In this document: in pieces, positions 35,509 through 45,679 of the stretch
Layout of the letters: every line of letters starts with the position of its first letter
Position numbering within the stretch: the stretch's first letter is position 1
Origin: Ectobius pallidus
Taxonomy: Eukaryota; Arthropoda; Insecta; Blattodea; Ectobiidae
Reading direction: 5' to 3'
Length of the DNA: 64,000 nucleotides
Assembly: GCA_964059195.1 (NCBI GenBank)
Contig: CAXKWD010000013.1
Span: 24,652,611-24,716,610, forward strand
Notes under the pieces: generated by a model
What the model was told of the DNA's origin: nothing
The model's database searches: none
The model's input: only the letters and a program-made list of their open reading frames with translations
Program-made: the position numbers and the translations under genes

Positions 35509-35519
35509 TTCTTTAGTAG

Positions 35520-36170
35520 CGATAGAATAGATAGAACAAGTTTTATTTTATCACCGATGAGACGAAATTTTTGCTGAGCTGCTGTCGATTCCCATGAAAC
35601 AGATTTAAATCTATTCCTGCACATGAACTACTGTCGTGCAGTATTTCCTTGTCATTCGCTGCGTGCACGTACTAGTGTCTACATAAACTTGTATTAGAAA
35701 TAGGAAATATTATTATGAAAGTCAACAAGCGACCTCTTCTGTTCAATCATAGCTCTCTAGCATGCTCTGAAGGCTTTGGCAATTCCCTGCCCGCTTATTG
35801 GGAATTGAGGAGAGTTTTTTTTTTTTTTAAACTCCATTAAGCACAAAATCATAATTTGATAGGAAATATTTTTTTTTTATTTCTCGCACTTAACCTTTTA
35901 TTGCATTACTTTATCATTCGGCATTATAACTTCTTGAGACAATTTCAGGGAGCACTGAATGGGCTGGGGATAAAAAACATTTTTTCCATGACATTGTGAA
36001 AATTTGTTGCACAAACTTTCTGACATATGATACGTTTTAAGATTTGTATTACTGAGGTGTTAGAGTGACGAAAAAATCGGCATGTACCATTTAAAAAGTA
36101 CTGTAAAACTTCCAGGTTAAAATACATTTAAGGATCTTTTCGAATGTTTCATATAAGTTAGTATTGTGCT
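35520..36170. other. Featureless with two T runs
   Basis: T runs at about 35815-35830 and 35867-35880. No genes recognised. Confidence 0.5.
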
Positions 36171-36172
36171 TA

Positions 36173-36433
36173 AAGTCCGTCTGGTCTATCCTGTCACAAA
36201 CACTTAAGAAAGAGATGTAAGTACTCACCATCTCTCTCGCACCAGTGCTGCCATAACGTTCATCAAAACTTGTTTAGGTGTTCAAGGAAGGGGCGGACAC
36301 CAGGAATTTTTGCAACAGGATGGGTGTACCGTTAACCTTGACGAGGATTTCGCATTGTGTTGCAGTAGGGGGTAGTTCTTGACTATCTCCATCTCTTTCA
36401 TCTTGTTTGTGACAGGATAGAGCAGACGGACTT
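36173..36433. mobile_element. TA-flanked MITE, about 260 bp
   Basis: Inverted ends AAGTCCGTCTGGTCTATCCT (left) and AAGTCCGTCTGCTCTATCCT (reversed right), continuing GTCACAAACA and then CATCTCTTTC-type pairing. TA lies at 36171-36172 and 36434-36435. Tc1/mariner-type target. No coding sequence. Confidence 0.8.
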
Positions 36434-36647
36434 TAGTAGCTTCACACATATTAACTGATTGCATTACTGTTCCGACTAGTCAATAGATTTCCTAGGAAAA
36501 AAAAGTAAATAGGCTAATATAGAAGACTGCAGGTTAAACAAATCCAGGCGAAAGACAAATACAAGGTGCACTTTAAGCTCCGCCCACATTTTGTTTCTCA
36601 GCGAAGCATGGTGACAAACTATCCTTGTATTTTGTCGCCGACACTCC

Positions 36648-36776
36648 CGACCGTACCAAATATTAAAACTGCGAGACTGCCCCTTGTACCAAATATTAAA
36701 ACTGCGAGAGTGCCCCTTGTACCTAATATTAAAAATCCGAGAGTGCCCCTTGTACCAAATATTAAAAATGCGAGAG
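36648..36776 (+). repeat. 33-bp minisatellite, four units
   Basis: The unit GTACCAAATATTAAAACTGC + GAGAGTGCCCCTT occurs four times with 1-3 changes each. Being a multiple of three it leaves open frames on both strands (VPNIKTARVPL-like on plus), which I regard as by-products. Confidence 0.9.
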
Positions 36777-36916
36777 TAAGTGCCTTGCACCCACAGGTTT
36801 GCCTTGTACCCAACGGTTTGTCAGCCTGTTTATCCTCGAAGAATTCGCTAGATCGTGGTATAAAAGAAAGTGCTTCATTCAGGATAGGTCAGGGCGGGAT
36901 ATGTCTCATGCGATGA

Positions 36917-37230
36917 TGCACCTTACATTTGGTTTTCCCCAAATTGAATATAGACTATGTATATGACTTGGCCCGCTTTAATTATTGCTAATATGTGGGA
37001 TGTTTGGAATTACCTAATATCTGAATGCTTTTCATTTTTCTGGATTCTGATCTTTTCAACAAAATATAGCAATCTAGCGTGATTTTTAATTTTTATATTT
37101 CATTGGTCTAAGCTTATCTTTATCATTCGTATAGCGAACAGACAATCTATCGGCAATTGTATAAAACTGACGGAAGAGTTGATCGTGTTTGCGGCGTTTC
37201 CTATCGCATATTTACATGCGTGAACAAGCA
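36917..37230. other. No recognisable feature
   Basis: AT-rich sequence, no signal seen. Confidence 0.45.
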
Positions 37231-37235
37231 TTGAA

Positions 37236-37300
37236 GTAGCCTGATTTGTGTGGTTGCATGGCAATGCGGTTGCGGGTTTGAATCCCGCTGGAAGGCATGT
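37236..37300 (+). repeat. tRNA-like SINE head fragment
   Basis: GGTTGCATGGCAATGCGG is followed by GCGGGTTTGAATCCCGC, a strong box B with its stem. The downstream body was not matched to other families here. Confidence 0.5.
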
Positions 37301-37589
37301 CATTTTCATTTGTATGGCTTTTTTTTAACCATAGAGCCAAAGTTATCCCCTATGTTGTAGTTTTCAGGTATGGTTGCATAATATCCCAAACGGGGTATTC
37401 AGCTGATTAAAACACCGCAGTAGTTCCATATGCGGTGTAAATAATTGCCTCTATCTATCTCTGTGTACAGGTATTCCTAACAATACAAAAAAAATCATTC
37501 CGTAACATAATATCACGTGGTTTCCATTCTCTTAGTAATATGAGATCGATTGATGGATGGATAGATAGATAAATCTTACAGGTATCACC

Positions 37590-38300
37590 CAGCGAGGTAG
37601 AAGGAACTCGGAATCTAAGATAATTTAGTTATGCTTATTTTCCTACAGAGTTAAGCCCATCGCCACAACAACCCTATAGAGGAAAGTAAGATACTATTTG
37701 AACGTGAAAGAGCCTTAGGAATTTGATCATGAGGCTCGAATTTAGGATTTCAATTATTTTAATCATTTTCGTTCGTTCTTTCTTTCTTTCTTTCTGTCTT
37801 TCTTTCTTTCGTTTCCTTAGTTTTACCTCTCGCTTTCAGGGACATTTAAGCGACCCATTTAAGCCCCGGGTCTTACAGGGCCGCGACCTGTCGGGAGAGG
37901 GATTATTTGTGTATCAGATACATATTTTTTCTATCAGCCAAGGGCATGGAGGGCCTCCACGGATAAGTGATCAGCGCCCAATGCCGAGGCCACCTCTAAT
38001 ACAACACGAATACATAGGACAAGACACACCACTCACACACACTCATTCTGAACAAGGGGAGGATCTGATAAAGACGATAATGACGGTCAAATAATATCCG
38101 GGGACCAGAAGAGCCTAAAGTTACCCGACATTTGTCAATTAGGCGAGGAATAACCCCATAAAAACCCACTATACAACAGTGGTCGACTCTATTTCTTCTA
38201 CGTGCCGTAAATGTAACTCTGCTTAAAGCCCATCGTCCACGGCCGAGTTTGAACCCACGACCTTCGGATCAAAGAGACGGTTACACTACTCTTACTAACA
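37590..38300 (-). mobile_element. SINE family 3, copy c, split by a SINE family 1 insertion
   Basis: The left piece (37590-37755: CAGAGTTAAGCCCATCG-like end, GGAAAGTAAGATACTATTTG, GAGCC...GAGGCTCGAATTTAGG) and right piece (38180-38300: CTTCTACGTGCCGTAAATG, TTTGAACCCACGACCTTCGG) match the two halves of 16840-17155. A SINE 1 copy separates them. Confidence 0.7.
37768..38165 (-). mobile_element. SINE family 1, copy C, nested and head-truncated
   Basis: The (TTTC)n tail complement at 37775-37810 is followed by AGTTTTACCTCTCGCTTTCA, GGGCCGCGACCTGTCGGGAG and the shared body to about 38165. The tRNA head is missing. It inserted into a SINE 3 copy. Confidence 0.8.
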
Positions 38301-38441
38301 TTTACGACAAACATACTGCATAGCACACTGAATTTGAGGATAGGTGTAGTCAGAATATTTAAAGGTCAGTTAATTAAAGGTTACAAAATAAAAGTAAATG
38401 ACGATATGTATGTATCAACAAAATGGCTTGCTTCAGATTTA

Positions 38442-38633
38442 TGCCGGTTGTTGACCAAGAGCTAAGCTAAGTTAGTTTAGTTTAGCTCACATACAGTGAG
38501 GGATTTGATATATAGTTGTGCCGGATTTCATATTATGTAGTTTTGTCGGCACAACTGCATATGAAATCCCGCACTGTATGTGAGCTAAGCTAAGCTAAGC
38601 TAAGTTAGCTTAGCTCTTGGTCGACAACCGGCA
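38442..38633. mobile_element. 192-bp hairpin MITE with TTA duplication
   Basis: Nearly its whole length is an inverted repeat: TGCCGGTTGTTGACCAAGAG at the left and, reversed, TGCCGGTTGTCGACCAAGAG at the right, then AGCTAAGCTAAG repeats, CTCACATACAGTG and a short loop near 38530-38545. TTA flanks both ends (38439-38441 and 38634-38636), the PIF/Harbinger target type. Confidence 0.85.
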
Positions 38634-38639
38634 TTACTC

Positions 38640-39138
38640 TTTCTCGGAATACTGTATAGGCCTACCTGAAACTGACGTTGTCTCCTTTTCTTTCACACAA
38701 CACATTATTAAACATATGGACAGTAATCAAGTCGTTAAACTCCAAGAGTCTAATTGCTCACTTCATCTATTTTGTATCTAGACAGAATTACGAAACTTTA
38801 GGCAAGTGAATTATCTAATAGGGTAAACCTAACAATTTCGTGACATACGTTACTTCGTTATACAATATTTGGAGTCACATACCAAGTTAAGTATGTAGTT
38901 GAGGTATAGCTTAGATGTTTAGAGTAGCTGATATAGGCATAAAGGGCATTCTATGTCTAAATGATTGCAAAACCTTTAAGGGCATATTTCTCCCTCCTTT
39001 CGAAGTCTTAGTCTGTTTACGTGGAGGAAGCAAATATTTATATTGTATAAATGTCCTCATAGAAAGGGGTGAAAACTAACTTACACTTCATTCATTTTAT
39101 GAATTATGACTCAATTAAAATAATTATATATATAAACA
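38640..39138. other. No recognisable feature
   Basis: AT-rich sequence, no coding signal. Confidence 0.45.
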
Positions 39139-39140
39139 CA

Positions 39141-39405
39141 TTTACTTACTTACTTAATGGCAATGAAAAATTCCTAAGCAATCTAAAGGAATATTATCTA
39201 TTTTAAGGAACCCGGAGGTTCATTGCTGCGTGATCATAAACACGGTGCACTAGGTACAGGATAGTTGAGATCCATAAACTGTTGATAGCCTCACCCCGCC
39301 ATTCAACCCAATTCTGCGCTAACTCGAATCACCCATCCCTCGCAAATCCTACTTAAAGGTATTCCAATATTGTGCTCCCACCTAAGTTTAGGTCTTCCAA
39401 TATTA
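39141..39405 (-). mobile_element. LINE 3' end, AAGT-tail family
   Basis: TTACTTACTTAATGGCAATG tail end, GCAATCTAAAGGAATATTAT, GGAACCCGGAGGTTCATTGC and CGCCATTCAACCCAATTCTG match the 15.2- and 21.4-kb copies. About 70 bp at 39228-39296 has no match in the others, so something small is inserted or the copy differs there. Confidence 0.75.
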
Positions 39406-39427
39406 TAAAGGCTATATATAACTATAA

Positions 39428-39463
39428 GGCTATTCCACATTGAGAAAAAAGCATTGCTCTTAT
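39428..39463 (+). repeat. 36-bp repeat, inverted partner at 41398-41434
   Basis: ACTATAAGGCTATTCCACAT plus TGAGAAAAAAGCATTG here is present in reverse at 41398-41434 without an evident mismatch. The flanks differ. Probably part of an unclassified dispersed repeat. Confidence 0.7.
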
Positions 39464-39999
39464 GGGCTACACGGTTGCCGTGAATCACCTACCCGAAAGA
39501 CAGAGATGACAATAGTACCGTTAGCACCTCTCTTTCTAACAAAGTACAGCGTGCTCATAACTTTCAGACACACGTCAGTTAACGTTGGGCCTGCCAACTG
39601 ACTCTCTGTTCTGTGAGGCAATAACTAATAAAATTATTCTATTAACAGTATAATGAAACGATGATACATTCGCGCATCAATAAACGTAAAATAGTAGGCC
39701 TACAGTGTTTCGTTTAATTTCGCTTCACAACTAGCCATGACAATTGATATTTCCATCACTGAATTATCTGTACTGAAACTTAATAAAATTAAGAACTGAT
39801 TATTAAATTTAAATGAAATTAACAGCAGACAGTAATATTCTGAATACTCGTCACCGCTGGAAGTCGGGTACGGCACAGAGGGAACTCCTTGCTCATTAGC
39901 AGGAATGCATTCGTTCTTTTGTGGTTGCCTTATATACGTCAGTTCAAATTTTTGCGTAAATACTACTATAATAATACAAATAATATTAATATTAATGAT

Positions 40000-40185
40000 A
40001 TGGCGCATGGGACCTGGGTTCGATTCCCGGGCGTTACAAGTTGCCTAGGTGGGATTTTTCCTCACCTGTGAGACGATTGTCTGGTAACTTTTAAGCCTTT
40101 GTAGTTCCAGGATATCATTTGACCGTCATTTCATTATGATCATCATCATCTCATCCATGCCTTGTTCGGCATGAGTGTGTGAGCA
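40000..40185 (+). mobile_element. SINE family 1, copy D (5' part)
   Basis: The only plus-strand member: CCTGGGTTCGATTCCCGGGC box B, AAGTTGCCTAGG, TCACCTGTGAGACGATTGTC, TGGTAACTTTTAAGCC and CATGCCTTGTTCGGCATGAG. The 5' half of the head and the 3' half of the body are missing. Confidence 0.75.
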
Positions 40186-40445
40186 ACTAATGAAATTAGG
40201 GAGGTAGATCATGGTTCTCATTCACAGCATTCAGGATCAACAATAATGTCGGATTTCGGTTTTCAAAAAAGAAACCGTGAACTTTCCGGCGGATTCCAGC
40301 CCTCACAAAATCTGAATATGTTTCTTTCCTGCTGTTCTTCCTTACTCGTTTCAATGTCTTCTTCTTTCTCGGAGTCACAATAGGCCCGCGAGAAGCTTCG
40401 TTTCTAATTTTAAATATTGACGACAGTGACCCGCCTGTCGCTCCG
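40186..40445. other. No recognisable feature
   Basis: Short segment between two SINE 1 copies. An open minus frame (40196-40378) is lysine/arginine-rich without a known motif. Confidence 0.4.
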
Positions 40446-40457
40446 GCACATTCTTCT

Positions 40458-40903
40458 CTTTTCTCTTTCGTAGTTTTACCTCTCCCTTGTAGGGACCTTT
40501 ATGTGGCCCGCGCCGCCCGGGCCTTACCGGGCCGCGACCTATCGGGAGAGGAATGAACTATGGATCACAACACAGACAGACATACTTTTTTGACCAGACA
40601 AGGACATGGAGGGCCTTCCCGGATGAGTGATCAGCCCAATGCCGGGGCCACCTCCGAGACAACACGAACACAACACACACACACACTCACTCAGAACAAG
40701 GCGAGGATGGGGATGAAGATGATAATGACGTCCAGATGATATCCGGGGACCACAAGGGCCTAAAGTTACCTGACATTTGTCTCACAGGTGAGGGAAAACC
40801 CCGGAAAAAACCTCACCTAGGTAACTTGTCCCGACCAGGAATCGAACCCGGGCCCGGTGCGTGAGAGGATTGGACGCATCCCCTGAGCCACAGCGGTGGA
40901 CCT
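40458..40903 (-). mobile_element. SINE family 1, copy E, best preserved, 12-bp target duplication
   Basis: Head on the minus strand: CACCGCTGTGGCTCAGGGGA (box A) and GGGTTCGATTCCTGG (box B). Body and GAAA-type tail are complete. Perfect duplication GCACATTCTTCT at 40446-40457 and 40904-40915. 446 bp. It can serve as the reference copy for the family. Confidence 0.92.
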
Positions 40904-41397
40904 GCACATTCTTCTGTGAAGTAATTAACACTATGTCTAGGATCCCTATATTTAATATATTCCTATACTTGGAACACAATTTTTCATGAATCACTATTTA
41001 ATACTTTGCCCTGTTGCGTTTCACAAACGCCTTCACTGTACAACACAGCTGCCACTGATAAGTAACCTCGGCTACTGTAGCTGTATTTGCTTAACTGTAA
41101 AATTTTACCCTTACCTGTACCATCCCTCCTCTTGACGCCTCTGGCCTGCATTCCAAAGCGGATTACCCCTCGTTAAAATTGGCAATGCAGCTCAATGCCG
41201 CTCTGTGAAATAGTTTTCTTACGTTATTAAAATAATTGTATTTCCTCTTAATTTTAATAGTATAGAAACATTTAGCATATGAAAATGAAATTGTTCTTAC
41301 TGAAGATGTGTTTAGTGAATTAAAATATATCATTTGAAGTCTACAAAACAAGGAAAAATACGTGTAAAGATCGACTGCAACCCTCCCATATAACCCA

Positions 41398-41434
41398 ATG
41401 CTTTTTTCTCAATGTGGAATAGCCTTATAGTCAC
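41398..41434 (-). repeat. Inverted partner of 39428-39463
   Basis: CAATGCTTTTTTCTCAATGT followed by GGAATAGCCTTATAGT is the reverse complement of the 39.4-kb repeat. Confidence 0.7.
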
Positions 41435-41560
41435 CTACCATAGAGATATGGCAGATATAGAGATATGGCAGGTTCGGGGGGCATGTGTTCAGCATGTCCT
41501 CACCCACGGCCATTAATGATGATTTTTACCTTACTGGGAAACATAAATAAAAAGGCTGTG
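41435..41560 (-). repeat. SINE family 2, copy d (fragment)
   Basis: ATATGGCAGGTTCGGGGGGC, ATGTGTTCAGCATGTCCTCA and CACGGCCATTAATGATG match family 2. The short phrase ATAGAGATATGGCAG is locally duplicated. Confidence 0.65.
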
Positions 41561-43514
41561 TAATTTGAAGCTTTCACGGTGTAGAATTACCATTATTGAA
41601 AATTATAATTGCAATTAAAATGCCGTCCGTATTAAAAAATAAAACTATTAATATCACGAAATAGGGTAAGTTTATCAGAATTCCACATTGACCACATTTT
41701 TTATGATATTGTACTATTATTTAACAAATTAAGCAAAATATAGTTATAAAAATATGTTATTTTATCCACACATCTTCTGCTAGATTTAATACGATACGAT
41801 TAATTTATTTGTCTCTGTTTTAGTCTGTACTCTGACATGGTATCGTTGGTTGGGGAAACGTATCTAAGTATATAAGAAAATCAGTACAATTACTTCAAAA
41901 GGGGATAGTTAAAATTTAACAGATTGTGAAACAATTCCATCAAAGTTTTCCAATAAATTGCTTTACATTATTAATTTAAAAGGAGGGAGACATTTGTTCA
42001 CAGTTTTCTTATATGACAAGACTGAAACTCTGATGCTGTTATGGAGGATAGCACAGTACTAAAATTTGTTCACATCCTATATACGGTGAAAATGATTACT
42101 AGTGTAATAAACAAGTGTAAAGCAGACTGAATAAAAATCATCGTATTTAATAATTTTCTAGCGATTGCTATTTAATATTTGTTACTGATTTCAAGATCCT
42201 CTACTTGAGGCGGGCGGACAAAGGAAACCCATTTTCGCGAATCTAATTCTTCCAAAGTATAAACGTAATATAGCTGTGTTTTAAGGCATGAACTTGCAGC
42301 CCTTGTTTGCGTAGCTTCTCTTTGTGCAAAAATAACTGCGCTACTAAATGGACAGCTGTGAAAGAATTCTTTTAGTGTTTACTGTAAATCTCTCCTGGAG
42401 GCTTTAAGGGCATTACTTTATGCGAGCTCATACGCTCCCCGTTTAAAGCCTTAAATATCCCGGGGAAGATAAAAGGGCTCCAGATTATTGTGGTACAACT
42501 AAAGGGCTCGTTTTTACTTTAAATTTTAACCGTGATGAAACTTCCTCAGTATACGTCTTTCACATTGGTCAACTGTAATGCTAACATTTTAAAATACGCT
42601 TTGTTATAAAGTTCTGTGTAAATTCTCTAGCATCAGATTTTTGCTTTCATGTGTCTAGAGAGTAGAATATAGAGTACACGTGCAGCATTTATGAGATATC
42701 AGATACAAGGGTTTATTTTCGAAAATTCATTTCAAAATATGTTATAGCCAATTACTGGACCATGGACTTACGAAATCGTATTTTTCATAATGACCACACT
42801 GTGAAAGCACACCTATTACAAACAAAGAGAGAGACGTAACGTGATTATTACCTTTCAACATAATTCCAGTAGCCATTAGGACTGCAGGATATACAAAATT
42901 GACTACACTTTTCTGTAAAGCGGAATATGTAAAGCTGTGCCGGAACTGATTAGCACGAAGTGTCTTGTCAGTGTAATTAATTACTAGACCTTAGAATTTT
43001 AGGATCTTATAGCTTAGAATGCACCAAAATATAACTGCGTTTACATTATCCTATTGTCTTATCTCATACCTAAGGGTCCATTTAGGGGTAGTTCTTTGTT
43101 CTTCATTTTCCAACGACTAAGCAAGATGTGATTTAGCCATATGCAGAGAGAATCTAACCTATAAGGACCTGTAAATCCGAGGGCTAGTAATTATTATGGC
43201 CCGGGGATTTAGCCAAAAAGTCAGTTAGTGGTGCACAAGGCATAGAAAGCTGCCTTGTTTTAATAAATAACCTTCATTGCTTGTTGCATTGAGTAATATA
43301 ATATAATAGAATAGAATTAAGGATGTGCATACAGTAATTAGTTACAGATGAAGCAACAAAATAGCATGAAGGATTACTATGTAATATGGAGCATGCTGAA
43401 TATAGTCTCTTAAATGAAAAAATATATATAATATAATATAATGCAAAATATATAGAAAATGTCAACTAAGAAACATAGAAACGAGTTGTATTATGCAAAA
43501 AGTGAGCGATTGAA
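41561..43514. other. No recognisable feature
   Basis: Nearly 2 kb of AT-rich sequence with no shared repeats, terminal repeats or coding motifs that I can see. Confidence 0.5.
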
Positions 43515-43516
43515 AG

Positions 43517-43556
<40 letters not shown>
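43515..43556. repeat. (GA)n microsatellite
   Basis: AAAGAAAGAAAGAGAGAG... about 40 bp ending in GGGG, followed by a purine-rich stretch to about 43585. Confidence 0.95.
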
Positions 43557-43560
<4 letters not shown>

Positions 43561-43751
43561 GAGAGAGGAAGGGAAAGGGAGGAAAATATGCCATCAACAT
43601 CTAACTTTTGGTAGGACAGACACGATATCTTTCTTTGTGATATAAAATTACTACTTCACAAAATATCCACCGACATGGAAGGAAGTTAACACCGAATTTA
43701 CCCATTTTATTTCACCAAATAATCAGGCTCCTATAATATAGCATACCTTCG

Positions 43752-43822
43752 GGTTCCATAAAATAGATAATATTCCCTCAGCTTGCTGAGGAATTGTCTA
43801 TTGCCATTGAGTAAGTAATTAA
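43752..43822 (+). mobile_element. LINE 3' terminus, AAGT-tail family
   Basis: GGGTTCCATAAAATAGATAA and TGAGGAATTGTCTATTGCCA then TTGAGTAAGTAA: only about 70 bp of the 3' end, plus orientation. A very short, 5'-truncated copy. Confidence 0.75.
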
Positions 43823-43829
43823 GATGTTA

Positions 43830-44695
43830 TACAGTATTAGAAGTTAGGCCTATATAGTATTTCTCCGGCACCTAGTAAGTAGATGACAAATTTTAAACCA
43901 ATAGTTAATTTAGTTAACTCCTGTTCATTGAGTTACGGGGTTATTTGAGAAGTAATGAAATAAAGACAAACACACGAACAGACAGAGATGGAAGAGAATA
44001 TCAAATGTACTTCTGCAGAACACACTGATTAGTTTTGAAAATGAATTTGATTAACAAACTTACGTCGCAGGAAGCATCAGACAACTCAGTTAGTGGGGGA
44101 AATAAATAGAATGTGCTGTCAAGTACAATTGTGCCTGTACAGTTGCTAATACAAAAACATGATTGCTGAGCCTTTCGTGGCACGTATAAGCTAATGAAAA
44201 CGTAATGCTAACGTTTTCTGATCACATGACTGGCAGTAACTAATATTCTGTCATTCTTCGTAAGTGTGGGAAGATATATTCCAAATAAACGTAAACGTGA
44301 ATCATAGGGAGTAATAACAATAGTCGAAATATGATCCTTAGCCTATTTTATGGATAATATTTTCACTAATAAACTACGAAATACGGTTTGTTGGTTAGCT
44401 GTTCAGCCAACTGTTATGCCCTAGAATATAGCAGACATTTAAAACTAGGGACATTTATTGTAGTTTTAGTTCTTTGACACAAAAAGAGAAATAGGCCTAA
44501 GTAATTTTAATCTGGGATATCTATATATTAGATAAGTAATTTTATGTTAAAAGGATAAATACTTAAGGAATTAAATGCAAACCATCCAAGATTATTATTT
44601 TAAATGAGGGTATAAGGTGGGAAAATTATAATTATTTTATTATAAAAAAAACCCTCATTGGACACAAAATGAAGTTTATTGATATTTAAAACTAA
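43830..44695. other. No recognisable feature
   Basis: AT-rich sequence without shared repeats. Confidence 0.45.
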
Positions 44696-44697
44696 AC

Positions 44698-44905
44698 TCA
44701 ATGGCTCTGAGTTCCAGAAAGGACTAGTACTACCACGCAATCACTGCGTCCTCTACCATAAGCAGATGGCAGGAGTGAAGACATGAGGTCAGCATGCCGA
44801 CACCCACGGTCGATAAATAATGATAGTTTCCTTGACCGGAGTCGTTATTTCGTAATCAAGCAGCTTCTCAATTTGAATAACGAAGCTAAGTTCACCCCGT
44901 TCCAG
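44698..44905 (-). mobile_element. SINE family 2, copy e (head missing)
   Basis: CAATGGCTCTGAGTTCCAGA, CACTGCGTCCTCTACC, AGGTCAGCATGCCGACACCC and GTAATCAAGCAGCTTCTCAA match family 2 up to the point before the tRNA-like head. Confidence 0.75.
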
Positions 44906-45039
44906 ATATCCCTAATTCATAAAAAAAACTAAGATGTACCGGGCATGGGTAATTAATATTGTTCTTCAGAAAACAATTCAAAAGCTAAGCATTATGCTCA
45001 CCGGACAAGGATAAAAAAAAGCATACTTCTACAGATTTA

Positions 45040-45440
45040 AAGTATAACAAGACTCAACTTGTCCCTGCAACGAAGGAGAAGAGACGACAGACGACAGACG
45101 ACTAATCACCATTTACTGGAATGCTCAAGGTACAACAGAGAAAGAGACCAACTAAAAACCAGCATAGTTCGAAATAGAGGACATTGGCCCCCTAGATATA
45201 GTGATTTAGTTATAAAAAACCTTAAAGATTTCAATACCTTTATCAAAGCAATAGACATAAAAATAAACAAATAGGTATCTTATTTCTTGGCCAGAGAAAG
45301 TAGCGAATAGAACAGATCAAATAATAAACAACCTAGTAGAATATGCCTCACTTTGTAAAATTACTATAGATTAAGTAGATAATATTGGAAATTAACTTAT
45401 ATAGATTATTAACACTATACAAATTAAGATAAAATTGTAC
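45040..45440 (+). mobile_element. 3' end of a LINE
   Basis: A C-terminal coding fragment (45059-45274) and AT-rich 3' UTR. The tail is not sharply defined. A MITE begins just downstream at 45466. Confidence 0.6.
45059..45274 (+). pseudogene. LINE polymerase C-terminal fragment
   Basis: The frame contains RRQTTNHHLLECSRYNRERD followed by NRGHWPPRYSDLV and a FNTFIKAIDI end. The order QTT.HLL.EC..... R..L, then G.WP......, then F..FI..ID near the stop is the usual end of Jockey/I-type LINE polymerases. There is no ATG at the start, which fits a 5'-truncated gene. Confidence 0.75.
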
Positions 45441-45465
45441 AAAGAACGGAGTACACCAAAACATA

Positions 45466-45676
45466 CAGTGTTAAGTTCTCGCACGAAATCTGTGCCGATT
45501 GCCTACGTCATTGCATTATGTTTTCTTGGGGACTGTAGCGTCGATTGGCCTGATTCCTATCTCTCTCGCACTATTTGTAAAGGCCAAGCTACCTCTCTCA
45601 CTCGCACAATAGCATGTCTCTCTCTAGCGAGTAACGGTCTCATTGGCACAGATTTCGTGCGAGATCTTTACTACTG
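45466..45676. mobile_element. TA-flanked MITE, 211 bp
   Basis: Left CAGTGTTAAGTTCTCGCACG and reversed right CAGTAGTAAAGATCTCGCAC are followed on both sides by GAAATCTGTGCC. TA lies at 45464-45465 and 45677-45678. Tc1/mariner-type. The open frame spanning it is fortuitous. Confidence 0.8.
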
Positions 45677-45679
45677 TAA

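Noticed and set aside
36476..36916. Overlapping open frames on both strands
   Set aside because: They come from the 33-bp minisatellite whose unit length is divisible by three.
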